From contig NZ_CP157005.1 in NCBI RefSeq assembly GCF_039904985.1, positions 744,001-808,000 on the forward strand: a DNA stretch of 64,000 nt. The letters are read 5' to 3'. A program made the position numbers and the translations under genes. The stretch comes from Methylomonas sp. AM2-LC (GTDB lineage: Bacteria; Pseudomonadota; Gammaproteobacteria; Methylococcales; Methylomonadaceae). The stretch's first letter is position 1, and every line of letters starts with the position of its first letter. This document shows, in pieces, positions 44,283-52,237 of the stretch. The notes beneath the pieces are model-generated. The model was not told the DNA's origin. It made no database searches and saw nothing but the letters and a program-made list of their open reading frames with translations.

Positions 44283-44711
44283 TTATATCTTATTTAGCCT
44301 TACTTTTTCTTCGATGGTTATATCAAGAGCATCTACAATTTTCACCATCATTGCGAATGATGCGCTCGCAAAATCATTGGTTTCGTATCTTTGAATTTGT
44401 TGTTCTTTCATGCCTAATTTTAAGGCGAGGTCTTTCTGTGTTAATGCCCTAGCAATTCTCGCTTTTATTATCACATTAGGCAGATCATGAAATGATTTTG
44501 CCAAGATTATTTTTACTGCTCCGCTTTTTAGATATTCAAATTCTTCAATTTCTCTTTTGAGTTTCAAAACATCAGTTTCTAATGCATCAATTTGCATTTT
44601 TAATTTCAAATCGGCACTAGATTGATATTGTGTTGTTAACTGCACCAAAATTGACTCGAACTTACGAAGTGTATTTCCGGTAATTTTTAATTGCCTTTCA
44701 TTCTTAATCAT
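44283..44711 (-). CDS. XRE-type regulator with N-terminal coiled coil (putative antitoxin)
   Basis: A 142-residue protein. Residues about 10-65 are a predicted coiled coil (LRKFESILVQLTTQYQSSADLKLKMQIDALETDVLKLKREIEEFEYL). Residues about 80-135 are a helix-turn-helix (IIKARIARALTQKDLALKLGMKEQQIQRYETNDFASASFAMMVKIVDAL). It starts 9 bases after the nucleotidyltransferase-like gene, with AAGGTGA before its ATG. The arrangement looks like a toxin-antitoxin pair (inference); this would be the DNA-binding partner. Confidence 0.78.
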   Translation of the reverse strand: MIKNERQLKITGNTLRKFESILVQLTTQYQSSADLKLKMQIDALETDVLKLKREIEEFEYLKSGAVKIILAKSFHDLPNVIIKARIARALTQKDLALKLGMKEQQIQRYETNDFASASFAMMVKIVDALDITIEEKVRLNKI

Positions 44712-44720
44712 ATTGTCACC

Positions 44721-45149
44721 TTAAGGTTCAAGCTCAACAACGCCTTTAGCGATTCCGTTTCTATCGTGCTGAAAAAATACAAGATACGTGGCGCCTGTTT
44801 CTTTCACGGAAAACTCAGCCCCGCGAATATCACCGCGATATTTTTCTTCAATTCGCACTTTTCCTTCTGCTGTATAGTTAAGCAGCACTGGATCCAAATC
44901 CTCCACGAGCACACCATCCATTTTCCAACAAAGATCATAGTCACCGGGTATTTCCTTATCAGTTACAAAACTCCCGTCTACATAAACCGACTTACAGCCT
45001 ACCTTGGATAGCTCGACTAGAAGCATTTTTAACCCTTCTAAAAGCCATACGCGTTTTGGGTTGTAACCATAGCGCTCGTGGAACTCAACCCAAGTAGCCT
45101 TATGAATTCCTGGTGGGAGTTTACCTGAGCTTGTAAAGTTAGGAATCAT
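44721..45149 (-). CDS. Nucleotidyltransferase-like protein (DUF6932-type; putative toxin or antitoxin)
   Basis: A 142-residue protein. The key segment is VYVDGSFVTDKEIPGDYDLCW: a GS(F) motif followed ten residues later by D-x-D, the pattern of minimal nucleotidyltransferases. The N-terminal part (LPPGIHKATWVEFHERYGYNPKR) resembles small NTase-like proteins I associate with DUF6932. It is paired with the XRE/coiled-coil gene 9 bases downstream. Small NTases act in type IV and VII toxin-antitoxin systems; whether this one modifies RNA, protein or nothing is unknown. Confidence 0.72.
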   Translation of the reverse strand: MIPNFTSSGKLPPGIHKATWVEFHERYGYNPKRVWLLEGLKMLLVELSKVGCKSVYVDGSFVTDKEIPGDYDLCWKMDGVLVEDLDPVLLNYTAEGKVRIEEKYRGDIRGAEFSVKETGATYLVFFQHDRNGIAKGVVELEP

Positions 45150-45152
45150 ATT

Positions 45153-45174
45153 AACACATCTATTTTGTTGTGTT
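45153..45174. promoter_or_regulatory. Inverted repeat upstream of NTase/XRE pair
   Basis: AACACA and TGTGTT, 10 bases apart, lie 3 bases upstream of the NTase start codon. This is a possible operator of the paired XRE protein; the short arms make it tentative. Confidence 0.4.
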
Positions 45175-45314
45175 TATGATAACAAATTACCTATAATCTA
45201 TCAAGATAACCTCGTCATCAGAAAGAATGTCCACAATTATCGAAGCTTTGTTGAATGAATCAAAAAACGTGTACGTTTAAACGAACGCCAACAAAGTTCC
45301 ATAGGGTATTACGG

Positions 45315-45363
45315 GGCTTTGTCGCAAATTTTTCAGGAACCTAAAGCCAGCCTTCCGCCGGAC
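45315..45363 (-). mobile_element. IS6-family right-end fragment (inverted)
   Basis: About 49 bp: GGCTTTGTCGCAAATTTTTC at the outer edge, ending CCTTCCGCCGGAC against IS5 copy 4. It is the mirror image of the fragment at 44211-44260, cut at the same base. A short vestige of an IS5 3' end (GCTTTGTTGAATGAATCAAA) lies at about 45245. Confidence 0.82.
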
Positions 45364-46434
45364 GGCTTTGTTGAATAAATCAAAAAATGGACATAGCTCC
45401 CTATTTTCTGGCAATGTTTAAATTTTAACAGACACAGGCATGCCTAAGTCGGTCATCCGATTGAGCGCAACGGCACTTGCCAAAGCCTCCGCTTTTTGTT
45501 GCGGCAGCTGACGCGCTTTCATCGTGTTGCCAAAAATCCGCTTGTAGCGTTGCATGGCCAGTTCGACATAATTACGCAAGCCATAGCCGGTCTTTTTTTG
45601 CCAAGCGATACGGCCATACTGGTCGATTACTTTGATATGGTTGTCTCGCTGGCTATCGCCTGCGGGTGAACAAACAGCGGTCTTATGCGGTGGAACGATT
45701 ACTTGTGCATCCGGCTTCAGACTTAACACCGCTTTACAAACCGGATCGCCATCGTAGGCGCCATCGGCAATGAAGGTGTCAAATGGCGTGTCGATTTGGT
45801 CAAGCAAATCCGGTACCGCCGATGGATCTCCTGTTTCCGGCGTGGTCAGTTCGCAGGCGATGATTTGATGGTTTTCATCGACCGCAAGGTGCAGTTTACG
45901 CCAGGTGCGCCGTGCAGCAACTTCATGTTTTTCTTGATGCCATTCGTCCTTACCGTAAACCTTAAGGCCGGTTGAATCGACAATCACAATACTGCCTGGA
46001 GCCAATTCTTGGGTCAATTTATGTCGGGGTAAGGCAACGCTACGCTTGGATAAGTTACTGAAATCAGGGATGGTAATGTCGATGTCCAAAGCCGTGATCA
46101 GTGAATTCATAAAGCCTTGTGTTTGCCGGAGCGGCAGGCGGAATACCTGACGAATCATTAAGCTGGTTTCAATCGCAAGCGCGGAGTATTTTTGGGGACT
46201 GCCACGACTACCCGTCTTGGCTGGATGCCATTCAGCTATTGCCTCTTCGGTAAAATACACCGTGAAATCACCGCGATTCCTTAACGCATTATTATACGCA
46301 GGCCAATTGGTAACTTTATAACGAGGTTTGTCGATTTTATCGCGGATTTTCTCGTTATACTTGTATGGCATCTTCTTGATTGGCAGGCTCTAAAAAGCTA
46401 ATTTTACCAAATGTCCGATTTATTCAACAACGCC
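45364..46434 (-). mobile_element. IS5-family element, copy 4
   Basis: A 1071-bp element in reverse orientation. Left flank CGGAC is an IS6 right end, right flank CATCA. There is no direct repeat. Confidence 0.92.
45418..46371 (-). CDS. IS5-family transposase (copy 4)
   Basis: A complete 317-residue transposase identical to copy 1. Confidence 0.93.
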   Translation of the reverse strand: MPYKYNEKIRDKIDKPRYKVTNWPAYNNALRNRGDFTVYFTEEAIAEWHPAKTGSRGSPQKYSALAIETSLMIRQVFRLPLRQTQGFMNSLITALDIDITIPDFSNLSKRSVALPRHKLTQELAPGSIVIVDSTGLKVYGKDEWHQEKHEVAARRTWRKLHLAVDENHQIIACELTTPETGDPSAVPDLLDQIDTPFDTFIADGAYDGDPVCKAVLSLKPDAQVIVPPHKTAVCSPAGDSQRDNHIKVIDQYGRIAWQKKTGYGLRNYVELAMQRYKRIFGNTMKARQLPQQKAEALASAVALNRMTDLGMPVSVKI

Positions 46435-46493
46435 CATCATTGATAAGAAGCAACGGCCAGTTGCGGTTGTGGTATCAATATTTTCACGTAATG

Positions 46494-46549
46494 GGGGTTC
46501 TAAGCCCTAAACCTCGAAATTTTTTTAATCGTTTTAAAACAGTTACATA
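46494..46549. repeat. 56-bp repeat, copy B
   Basis: The partner of 30433-30488 with six mismatches. It begins GGGGTTCTAAGCCC, so this copy has the Tn3-like GGGG edge. The 46435-47138 stretch has no convincing gene; it holds this repeat, two inverted-repeat structures and a short AAAC-type simple repeat near 46785. Confidence 0.6.
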
Positions 46550-46592
46550 AAAACACAAATGTTTCAAAATCATTGGCCGACCGTAAGAATTA

Positions 46593-46708
46593 CCTTCGTA
46601 AATGAGTAACAGGCAGCACAAGAAAAGAAAAATCTGAGTTTTCTTGCGGCTGGTATTCAAATCCAGTGATACCAAGGGTTACGGGGCGACTTTACTCATT
46701 TACGAAGG
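46593..46708. repeat. MITE-like inverted repeat 1
   Basis: Perfect 17-bp arms (CCTTCGTAAATGAGTAA at 46593-46609; reversed at 46692-46708), extended outward imperfectly through GGCCG...GTAAG(G)AT. An inner dyad (CAAGAAAA/TTTTCTTG) occupies the loop. There is no coding potential. It resembles a small non-autonomous transposon or an att-like structure. Confidence 0.6.
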
Positions 46709-46876
46709 AATCCTTGCGGCCACCAACGTCAGCCACCTCCATTAAGTCGATGGCTATAGCACAAAATTAAACAAACTAATGCACAAACAAACAAACAAAT
46801 TAATTATACTAGAGGTTGTTTCTTGCTTTTCATTCATGGCGTTAATATGACTTGATCCGCGTTTACAGGGGTCAAG

Positions 46877-47136
46877 GTAAGGATTCGTGCGATTTTGGGC
46901 AATAGTAGCTAAACTCATGTGATTTATGCATCTATGATGCAAAATTATCATGTTTTGTCTGTCGGAAAACAGATGTTTTCCGATGGGTTTAATAAAATGC
47001 CACTTTTGCCGTTAAAATCGGCCTCAATAATGTACGAAAAACGGTGTCGCTATGGTGCGTTATACGGAAACTACGGACAATTGGTTTTCCGCGCATGATC
47101 ATGGTCGCTATTGCCCAAAATCACACGAATCCTTAC
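46877..47136. repeat. MITE-like inverted repeat 2
   Basis: Arms of 29 bp at 46877-46905 and 47108-47136 match at 28 positions in inverted orientation (GTAAGGATTCGTG..., ending GGGCAATAG), enclosing 202 bp without a convincing gene. The right arm ends 2 bases before the resolvase stop. The first 17 bases recur at 34582 as the intron's 5' exon. The outer GTAAGGATTC is shared imperfectly with inverted repeat 1. Confidence 0.7.
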
Positions 47137-47138
47137 GG

Positions 47139-47723
47139 TCACCCTACAGTGTCCAGCAAGTCACATATACTCTTATCCTGTCTTAAATATTGATATAGCG
47201 TTTCACGGCTAACGCCATACTCACGAGCCAGCGCCGCCTTCGACTCTTTTGCCTCAGCCCGCCGCCGTAACTCCGCTACTTGCTCTTCTGTCAGCGCCTT
47301 TTTCCGTCCACGGTAAGCCCCTCTCCGCTTAGCAAGCGTAATACCTTCGCGCTGCCGCTCTTTGATCAAAGCCCGCTCGAATTCGGCAAAAGAACCCATC
47401 ACGGACAGTAGCAACGTTGCCATTGGCGAATCCTCGCCAGTAAAAACAAGGCTTTCTTTGATGAACTCGACCTTTATACCTCGACCGGTCAATTGCTGTA
47501 CCAAGCTACGCAAATCAACCAAATTTCTCGCTAGACGATCCATGCTGTGAATGACAACAGTATCACCCTCCCTGGCGTAATCCAATAATGCTTCTAGTGC
47601 TGGCCGATGCGTATCCTTACCTGATGCCTTATCTGTAAAAACCTTGCTGACTTCGACTTGCTCAAGCTGTCTATCCGGGTTCTGGTCGAAAGAACTGACT
47701 CTGATATATCCAATACGCTGCAA
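47139..47723 (-). CDS. tnpR: Serine recombinase (Tn3-type resolvase, TnpR)
   Basis: A 194-residue small serine recombinase. The N-terminal catalytic domain starts QRIGYIRVSSFDQNPDRQLE (nucleophile Ser in RVSS), with HSMDRLARNLVDL, the hinge helix SPMATLLLSVMGSFAEFERALIKERQREGI, then a C-terminal HTH (KKALTEEQVAELRRRAEAKESKAALAREYGVSRETLYQYL). I start at TTG 47723, five bases after GGGGG; a GTG two codons earlier is also possible. It is probably the resolvase of the Tn3-like debris nearby, though no full-length tnpA accompanies it. Confidence 0.9.
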   Translation of the reverse strand: MQRIGYIRVSSFDQNPDRQLEQVEVSKVFTDKASGKDTHRPALEALLDYAREGDTVVIHSMDRLARNLVDLRSLVQQLTGRGIKVEFIKESLVFTGEDSPMATLLLSVMGSFAEFERALIKERQREGITLAKRRGAYRGRKKALTEEQVAELRRRAEAKESKAALAREYGVSRETLYQYLRQDKSICDLLDTVG

Positions 47724-47822
47724 GATCACCCCCAAAATACAAAATGTGTCAGGATGAAATCTATAACCCTTACCCCTATGTGTCAAGAAATATAAAAATA
47801 CACTCTATTCTGACTGAATATG

Positions 47823-48893
47823 GGCGTTGTTGAATAAATCGGACATTTGGTAAAATTAGCTTTTTAGAGCCTGCCAATCAAGAAGATGCCATACAAGTAT
47901 AACGAGAAAATCCGCGATAAAATCGACAAACCTCGTTATAAAGTTACCAATTGGCCTGCGTATAATAATGCGTTAAGGAATCGCGGTGATTTCACGGTGT
48001 ATTTTACCGAAGAGGCAATAGCTGAATGGCATCCAGCCAAGACGGGTAGTCGTGGCAGTCCCCAAAAATACTCCGCGCTTGCGATTGAAACCAGCTTAAT
48101 GATTCGTCAGGTATTCCGCCTGCCGCTCCGGCAAACACAAGGCTTTATGAATTCACTGATCACGGCTTTGGACATCGACATTACCATCCCTGATTTCAGT
48201 AACTTATCCAAGCGTAGCGTTGCCTTACCCCGACATAAATTGACCCAAGAATTGGCTCCAGGCAGTATTGTGATTGTCGATTCAACCGGCCTTAAGGTTT
48301 ACGGTAAGGACGAATGGCATCAAGAAAAACATGAAGTTGCTGCACGGCGCACCTGGCGTAAACTGCACCTTGCGGTCGATGAAAACCATCAAATCATCGC
48401 CTGCGAACTGACCACGCCGGAAACAGGAGATCCATCGGCGGTACCGGATTTGCTTGACCAAATCGACACGCCATTTGACACCTTCATTGCCGATGGCGCC
48501 TACGATGGCGATCCGGTTTGTAAAGCGGTGTTAAGTCTGAAGCCGGATGCACAAGTAATCGTTCCACCGCATAAGACCGCTGTTTGTTCACCCGCAGGCG
48601 ATAGCCAGCGAGACAACCATATCAAAGTAATCGACCAGTATGGCCGTATCGCTTGGCAAAAAAAGACCGGCTATGGCTTGCGTAATTATGTCGAACTGGC
48701 CATGCAACGCTACAAGCGGATTTTTGGCAACACGATGAAAGCGCGTCAGCTGCCGCAACAAAAAGCGGAGGCTTTGGCAAGTGCCGTTGCGCTCAATCGG
48801 ATGACCGACTTAGGCATGCCTGTGTCTGTTAAAATTTAAACATTGCCAGAAAATAGGGAGCTATGTCCATTTTTTGATTTATTCAACAAAGCC
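47823..48893 (+). mobile_element. IS5-family element, copy 5
   Basis: A 1071-bp element. Left flank ATATG; right flank CACAT lies inside the azoreductase gene remnant. There is no direct repeat. Confidence 0.92.
47886..48839 (+). CDS. IS5-family transposase (copy 5)
   Basis: A complete 317-residue transposase identical to copy 1. Confidence 0.93.
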   Translation: MPYKYNEKIRDKIDKPRYKVTNWPAYNNALRNRGDFTVYFTEEAIAEWHPAKTGSRGSPQKYSALAIETSLMIRQVFRLPLRQTQGFMNSLITALDIDITIPDFSNLSKRSVALPRHKLTQELAPGSIVIVDSTGLKVYGKDEWHQEKHEVAARRTWRKLHLAVDENHQIIACELTTPETGDPSAVPDLLDQIDTPFDTFIADGAYDGDPVCKAVLSLKPDAQVIVPPHKTAVCSPAGDSQRDNHIKVIDQYGRIAWQKKTGYGLRNYVELAMQRYKRIFGNTMKARQLPQQKAEALASAVALNRMTDLGMPVSVKI

Positions 48894-49363
48894 CACATAA
48901 CTGGTTTGACTATCCCGAGTTGTTCCCGCAAACATTCCGCCTCTAGTTGCAAAAACAAACACTTTTTTTCCTGATAACAATCCTTCTGGGCCTGTTTCTG
49001 TATAACGAAACGTTATGCCTGCCCGGGCTATTTGATCAAAATAGGCTTTGAGTGTGGAGGGAATGCCAAAGTTGTACATAGGTAAGCCTATGACAATGTA
49101 TTCAGCCTGTTTTTCTCATTAATCAGTACGTCCGAGGTGGCTACATAGGCTTTTTGTTCAGGGCTTCGACTATCCTCTGGTGCAAAAAATGCAGCAACGC
49201 CTTGGGCATCTAGATGTGGTAATGGTTCATTTGCCAAATCACGTACTATAATTTGCGTATTGGGTTTATTCGTTTGCCATAGGGCAACAAATTCATTGGC
49301 TAATTGGCTGGAGTTGCCTGCTGTTGAAAAAATGCTGGAATTAATTTGTAAGAGAGTAGTCAT
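48894..49363 (-). pseudogene. azoR: FMN-dependent NADH-azoreductase, frameshifted and truncated
   Basis: The AzoR flavodoxin fold is recognisable: MTTLLQINSSIFSTAGNSSQLANEF at the start, then [52 protein letters not shown]. The two parts lie in different frames, joined by a run of five A (49114-49110 on this strand) where six would restore reading ([17 protein letters not shown]). The last roughly 55 codons are missing, cut by IS5 copy 5 after QTSYV. The gene is doubly inactivated. Confidence 0.9.
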
Positions 49364-49468
49364 GGTTTTTGCTCAAATCAGTGAAGTTGGTAATATTTAA
49401 CTTCTTATTCATGAGATATAAAAGCATAATAATTGGGTGAAATTAATCAATAAATTAGATAGGTTTTT

Positions 49469-50371
49469 ATGAGCCCATACATCACACTTGAACAATGGCG
49501 ATCTTTGATAGAAGTCGTGGACGCAGGTGGTTATGCCCAAGCAGCTGAAAAGCTTTGTAAAAGTCAATCGGCTGTCAGTTATGCTGTGCAAAAAATTGAA
49601 TCCCTGTTAGATATTAAAGTTTTTGAAATTCAAGGTCGTAGAGCCGTACTTACTCCAACGGGACAAATGCTTTACAGGCGTGCATTAGCCTTGGTGAATG
49701 AAGCCAATGATCTTGAGCGTGCCGCACATAAACTTTCTGCTGGGTGGGAGGCTATGATCACCGTTGCGGCTGAAATTTTGTTTCCCACCGATCAACTATT
49801 GGCTTGTTTGCATCAATTTAGTCAGGAAAGTCCAGGAACACGAGTGGAGCTAATTGAGTCAGTGTTAGGAGGTACTTCTGATGCGTTACTGAGTGGTAAT
49901 GTGGATTTGGCCATTTCACCACAATTGCCTCCAGGTTTCTTAGGGGAGGTATTGATGCACATCCGTTTGCAAGCCGTCGCTCATGCAGATCACCCACTTC
50001 ATCATCTAGGTAGAGAATTGACTTACCGAGATTTACGATCCTATCGTCATGTGGTTATTCGTGATTCAGGCACCCGGCGAGATCACCGTACAGTGTCAAT
50101 AGAGGTTGATCAACGTTGGACAGTCAGTCAGGTTGCGACCTCTATTATGGCCGTGACAATGGGCTATGGTTTTGCTTGGCTTCCGGAAGAGCATATTCGT
50201 GAAGAACTGCAAACTGGAATATTAAAATCTCTACCCTTACGGGATGGTAATCTGCGAGAAGTACCGCTTTATTTAGTTCTGGCAAATCCTGATTTCGCTG
50301 GTCCTGGAGTAAAACGTCTGGCAGATATACTAAAAGCATCAGTAAACGCAAAAAATCTAAGTAAAATGTAA
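49469..50371 (+). CDS. LysR-family transcriptional regulator
   Basis: A 300-residue LysR protein. The N-terminal winged HTH (WRSLIEVVDAGGYAQAAEKLCKSQSAVSYAVQKIESLLDIKVF) and the C-terminal effector-binding domain (about 92-290) are both complete. It is divergent from the broken azoreductase gene across 105 bases, the usual arrangement for LysR and its target, so it has probably lost its regulated partner (inference). haoA lies downstream on the same strand after 232 bases and appears to have its own promoter. Confidence 0.92.
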   Translation: MSPYITLEQWRSLIEVVDAGGYAQAAEKLCKSQSAVSYAVQKIESLLDIKVFEIQGRRAVLTPTGQMLYRRALALVNEANDLERAAHKLSAGWEAMITVAAEILFPTDQLLACLHQFSQESPGTRVELIESVLGGTSDALLSGNVDLAISPQLPPGFLGEVLMHIRLQAVAHADHPLHHLGRELTYRDLRSYRHVVIRDSGTRRDHRTVSIEVDQRWTVSQVATSIMAVTMGYGFAWLPEEHIREELQTGILKSLPLRDGNLREVPLYLVLANPDFAGPGVKRLADILKASVNAKNLSKM

Positions 50372-50539
50372 GCTCGTGCATTCTGCTTTTGATATTCAGC
50401 AAATTTTTGGCAGTTTGGTGTTAATAGTCAACTTAATTTGAAGTCTTAGGTTTCAGATAAACTAAGCGAATAATTGCCAAAACTAGGGTTGCTATTCTGT
50501 GAATGTTGTTTTTGGGGTTAGGCGAGAATTAAAAATTTA

Positions 50540-50569
50540 TTGGTACATGCGTTTGATTGGTATCATAAT
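50540..50569 (+). promoter_or_regulatory. Candidate sigma-70 promoter of haoA
   Basis: TTGGTA (50540-50545) and CATAAT (50564-50569) are separated by 18 bases, 35 bases upstream of the haoA ATG. The match is moderate. Confidence 0.45.
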
Positions 50570-50603
50570 GTAATTAACTAACCATTTTTATGCTGGTGTT
50601 TTA

Positions 50604-52205
50604 ATGAACTACAAATCAACAATAATAAAAGTTCTCCTATTTGTTATCGCGCAAATAGTATTATTTTCGTCTGTCGGTTACTGTACTGATGTCGATTTTC
50701 AAGCTTTAAAAGATAGCTATTATCAAGATCATGTTGGCAAAGGCAAGTATGGTAAGTATTGGTCGCCTATTCCTATTCAGAAATATTGGAATCCTAAAGA
50801 TTTTTATAAAGCTCCTGGAACCGTACAGGGTGAAGTGAGCAGTGAGCAATGTGTCGCTTGCCATCAGACGCTGACTCCAGGGGCTTACCATGCCTGGAAA
50901 GAGAGTGTACACGCCAATCTGGATGCTATTCGCGCCATGGGCGATAGCAATGATGCACGATTTTACAAAAAACAAAAACTGGAGCAGGTTGAGCAAAATT
51001 TGCGTAAACAGGGTTTACTTGCTGAAAATGCGCAACTTAAGCAAGTCGGTTGTATAGATTGCCATGCCAGTGTCGGAGCAAAGACGGTAGATCATTCCAA
51101 AAACTTGATTATGCCTGATCGAGCTGTCTGTGGTTCTTGCCATGTTGAGCAATTTGCTGAGGCAGAAGCGGAAAAACAACAAACCTGGCCACAGGGTCAA
51201 TGGCCCAAGGGACATCCTTCGCATGCCGCAGATTGGAACGCGAATGTAGAAACGGCTATTTGGGCTGCCATGCCAGAACGTGAAATCGCGCAAGGGTGTG
51301 ATATGTGTCATTACCAACAAAACAAATGCGATGGTTGTCATACTCGACATAGCTTTTCGGTTGCTGAAGCACGGCAACCGGAAGCATGTGCTACTTGTCA
51401 TAATGGTGCCGATCATAACGAATTTGAAAACTTCATGTTATCCAAACATGGCACCATTTATCAAACGCAGGGTAAGGCAAAATGGAATTTTGAGGCGCAG
51501 CTAAAAGATGCCCTCACCAAAGGTCACTACACGGCACCGACTTGCCAATATTGTCATTTTGAATTTGAAGGTCAGTTCTCACATAATCTGATACGTAAAG
51601 TGCGGTGGGGATTTAACCCGACGCCTGCCATTGCAAATAATCTTAATCATCCCTGGTTTGATGAGCGTAAACAAGATTGGAATAGCACCTGTAGCAATTG
51701 TCATTCAGCCAGTTTTGCTGATGCTTATCTGACTGCTGCGGATAAAGGTACAATCGCTGGTTTGAAGGTCGAGCAGGAAGCTAAACAGGTTGTCGAGAAA
51801 TTATATAAAGATGGCTTACTAACGGGTCAAAATACTAATCGTCCTGCGCCGCCAGCGCCTGAAAAAGATGCTGCAGGTGGCTTTTTTCAATTGTTCTGGG
51901 CTAAGGGCAATAATCCTAGTACGGTTGAACGTACACATGCCGATATGTGGGAGCATGATCTAATTAAGTTATATAAAGGACTTTTCCATGTAAATCCTGG
52001 TGGTTTTACCTATACCGAAGGTTGGTCTGAGCTAATGAAAGATTATACGCAGATCATGAACGAGAATACTGTGCTAAGAGAAAAACAAGGCAACAGGCCA
52101 TCGAAAGCAGATAAGCAAATTGACGAAGCATCCAACACGAATTATGTGATTGCTATTTTCTTGGTACTGTTAGGTGTTGGTATCTTCTGGTTTCGTAAGC
52201 GTTAA
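50604..52205 (+). CDS. haoA: Octaheme hydroxylamine oxidoreductase HaoA
   Basis: A 533-residue multiheme cytochrome with a signal peptide (about 1-27) and eight CxxCH motifs at cysteines 83, 150, 176, 232, 242, 262, 314 and 363. A C-terminal membrane helix (about 509-528) ends FWFRKR. HAO oxidises hydroxylamine made when methane monooxygenase acts on ammonia. Tyr470 in GGFTYTEGW is a candidate for the tyrosine that cross-links the P460 heme; I infer this from position and have not aligned it. haoB follows after 32 bases. Confidence 0.93.
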   Translation: MNYKSTIIKVLLFVIAQIVLFSSVGYCTDVDFQALKDSYYQDHVGKGKYGKYWSPIPIQKYWNPKDFYKAPGTVQGEVSSEQCVACHQTLTPGAYHAWKESVHANLDAIRAMGDSNDARFYKKQKLEQVEQNLRKQGLLAENAQLKQVGCIDCHASVGAKTVDHSKNLIMPDRAVCGSCHVEQFAEAEAEKQQTWPQGQWPKGHPSHAADWNANVETAIWAAMPEREIAQGCDMCHYQQNKCDGCHTRHSFSVAEARQPEACATCHNGADHNEFENFMLSKHGTIYQTQGKAKWNFEAQLKDALTKGHYTAPTCQYCHFEFEGQFSHNLIRKVRWGFNPTPAIANNLNHPWFDERKQDWNSTCSNCHSASFADAYLTAADKGTIAGLKVEQEAKQVVEKLYKDGLLTGQNTNRPAPPAPEKDAAGGFFQLFWAKGNNPSTVERTHADMWEHDLIKLYKGLFHVNPGGFTYTEGWSELMKDYTQIMNENTVLREKQGNRPSKADKQIDEASNTNYVIAIFLVLLGVGIFWFRKR

Positions 52206-52237
52206 TTTATGGAATTAACCATAAATCTGTTTTTAGT

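Noticed and set aside
46754..46951. A 65-residue - strand frame crossing the arm of inverted repeat 2
   Set aside because: It spans a simple AAAC repeat and a transposon arm, with no ribosome site or domain.
46593..47136. A CRISPR array
   Set aside because: The repeats are inverted pairs, not regularly spaced direct repeats, and no cas genes are present in the window.
47053..47187. A short + strand frame (MVRYTETTDNW...) inside inverted repeat 2
   Set aside because: It has an ATG in a plausible context, but its second half is the repeat arm and the antisense of tnpR; no support as a gene.
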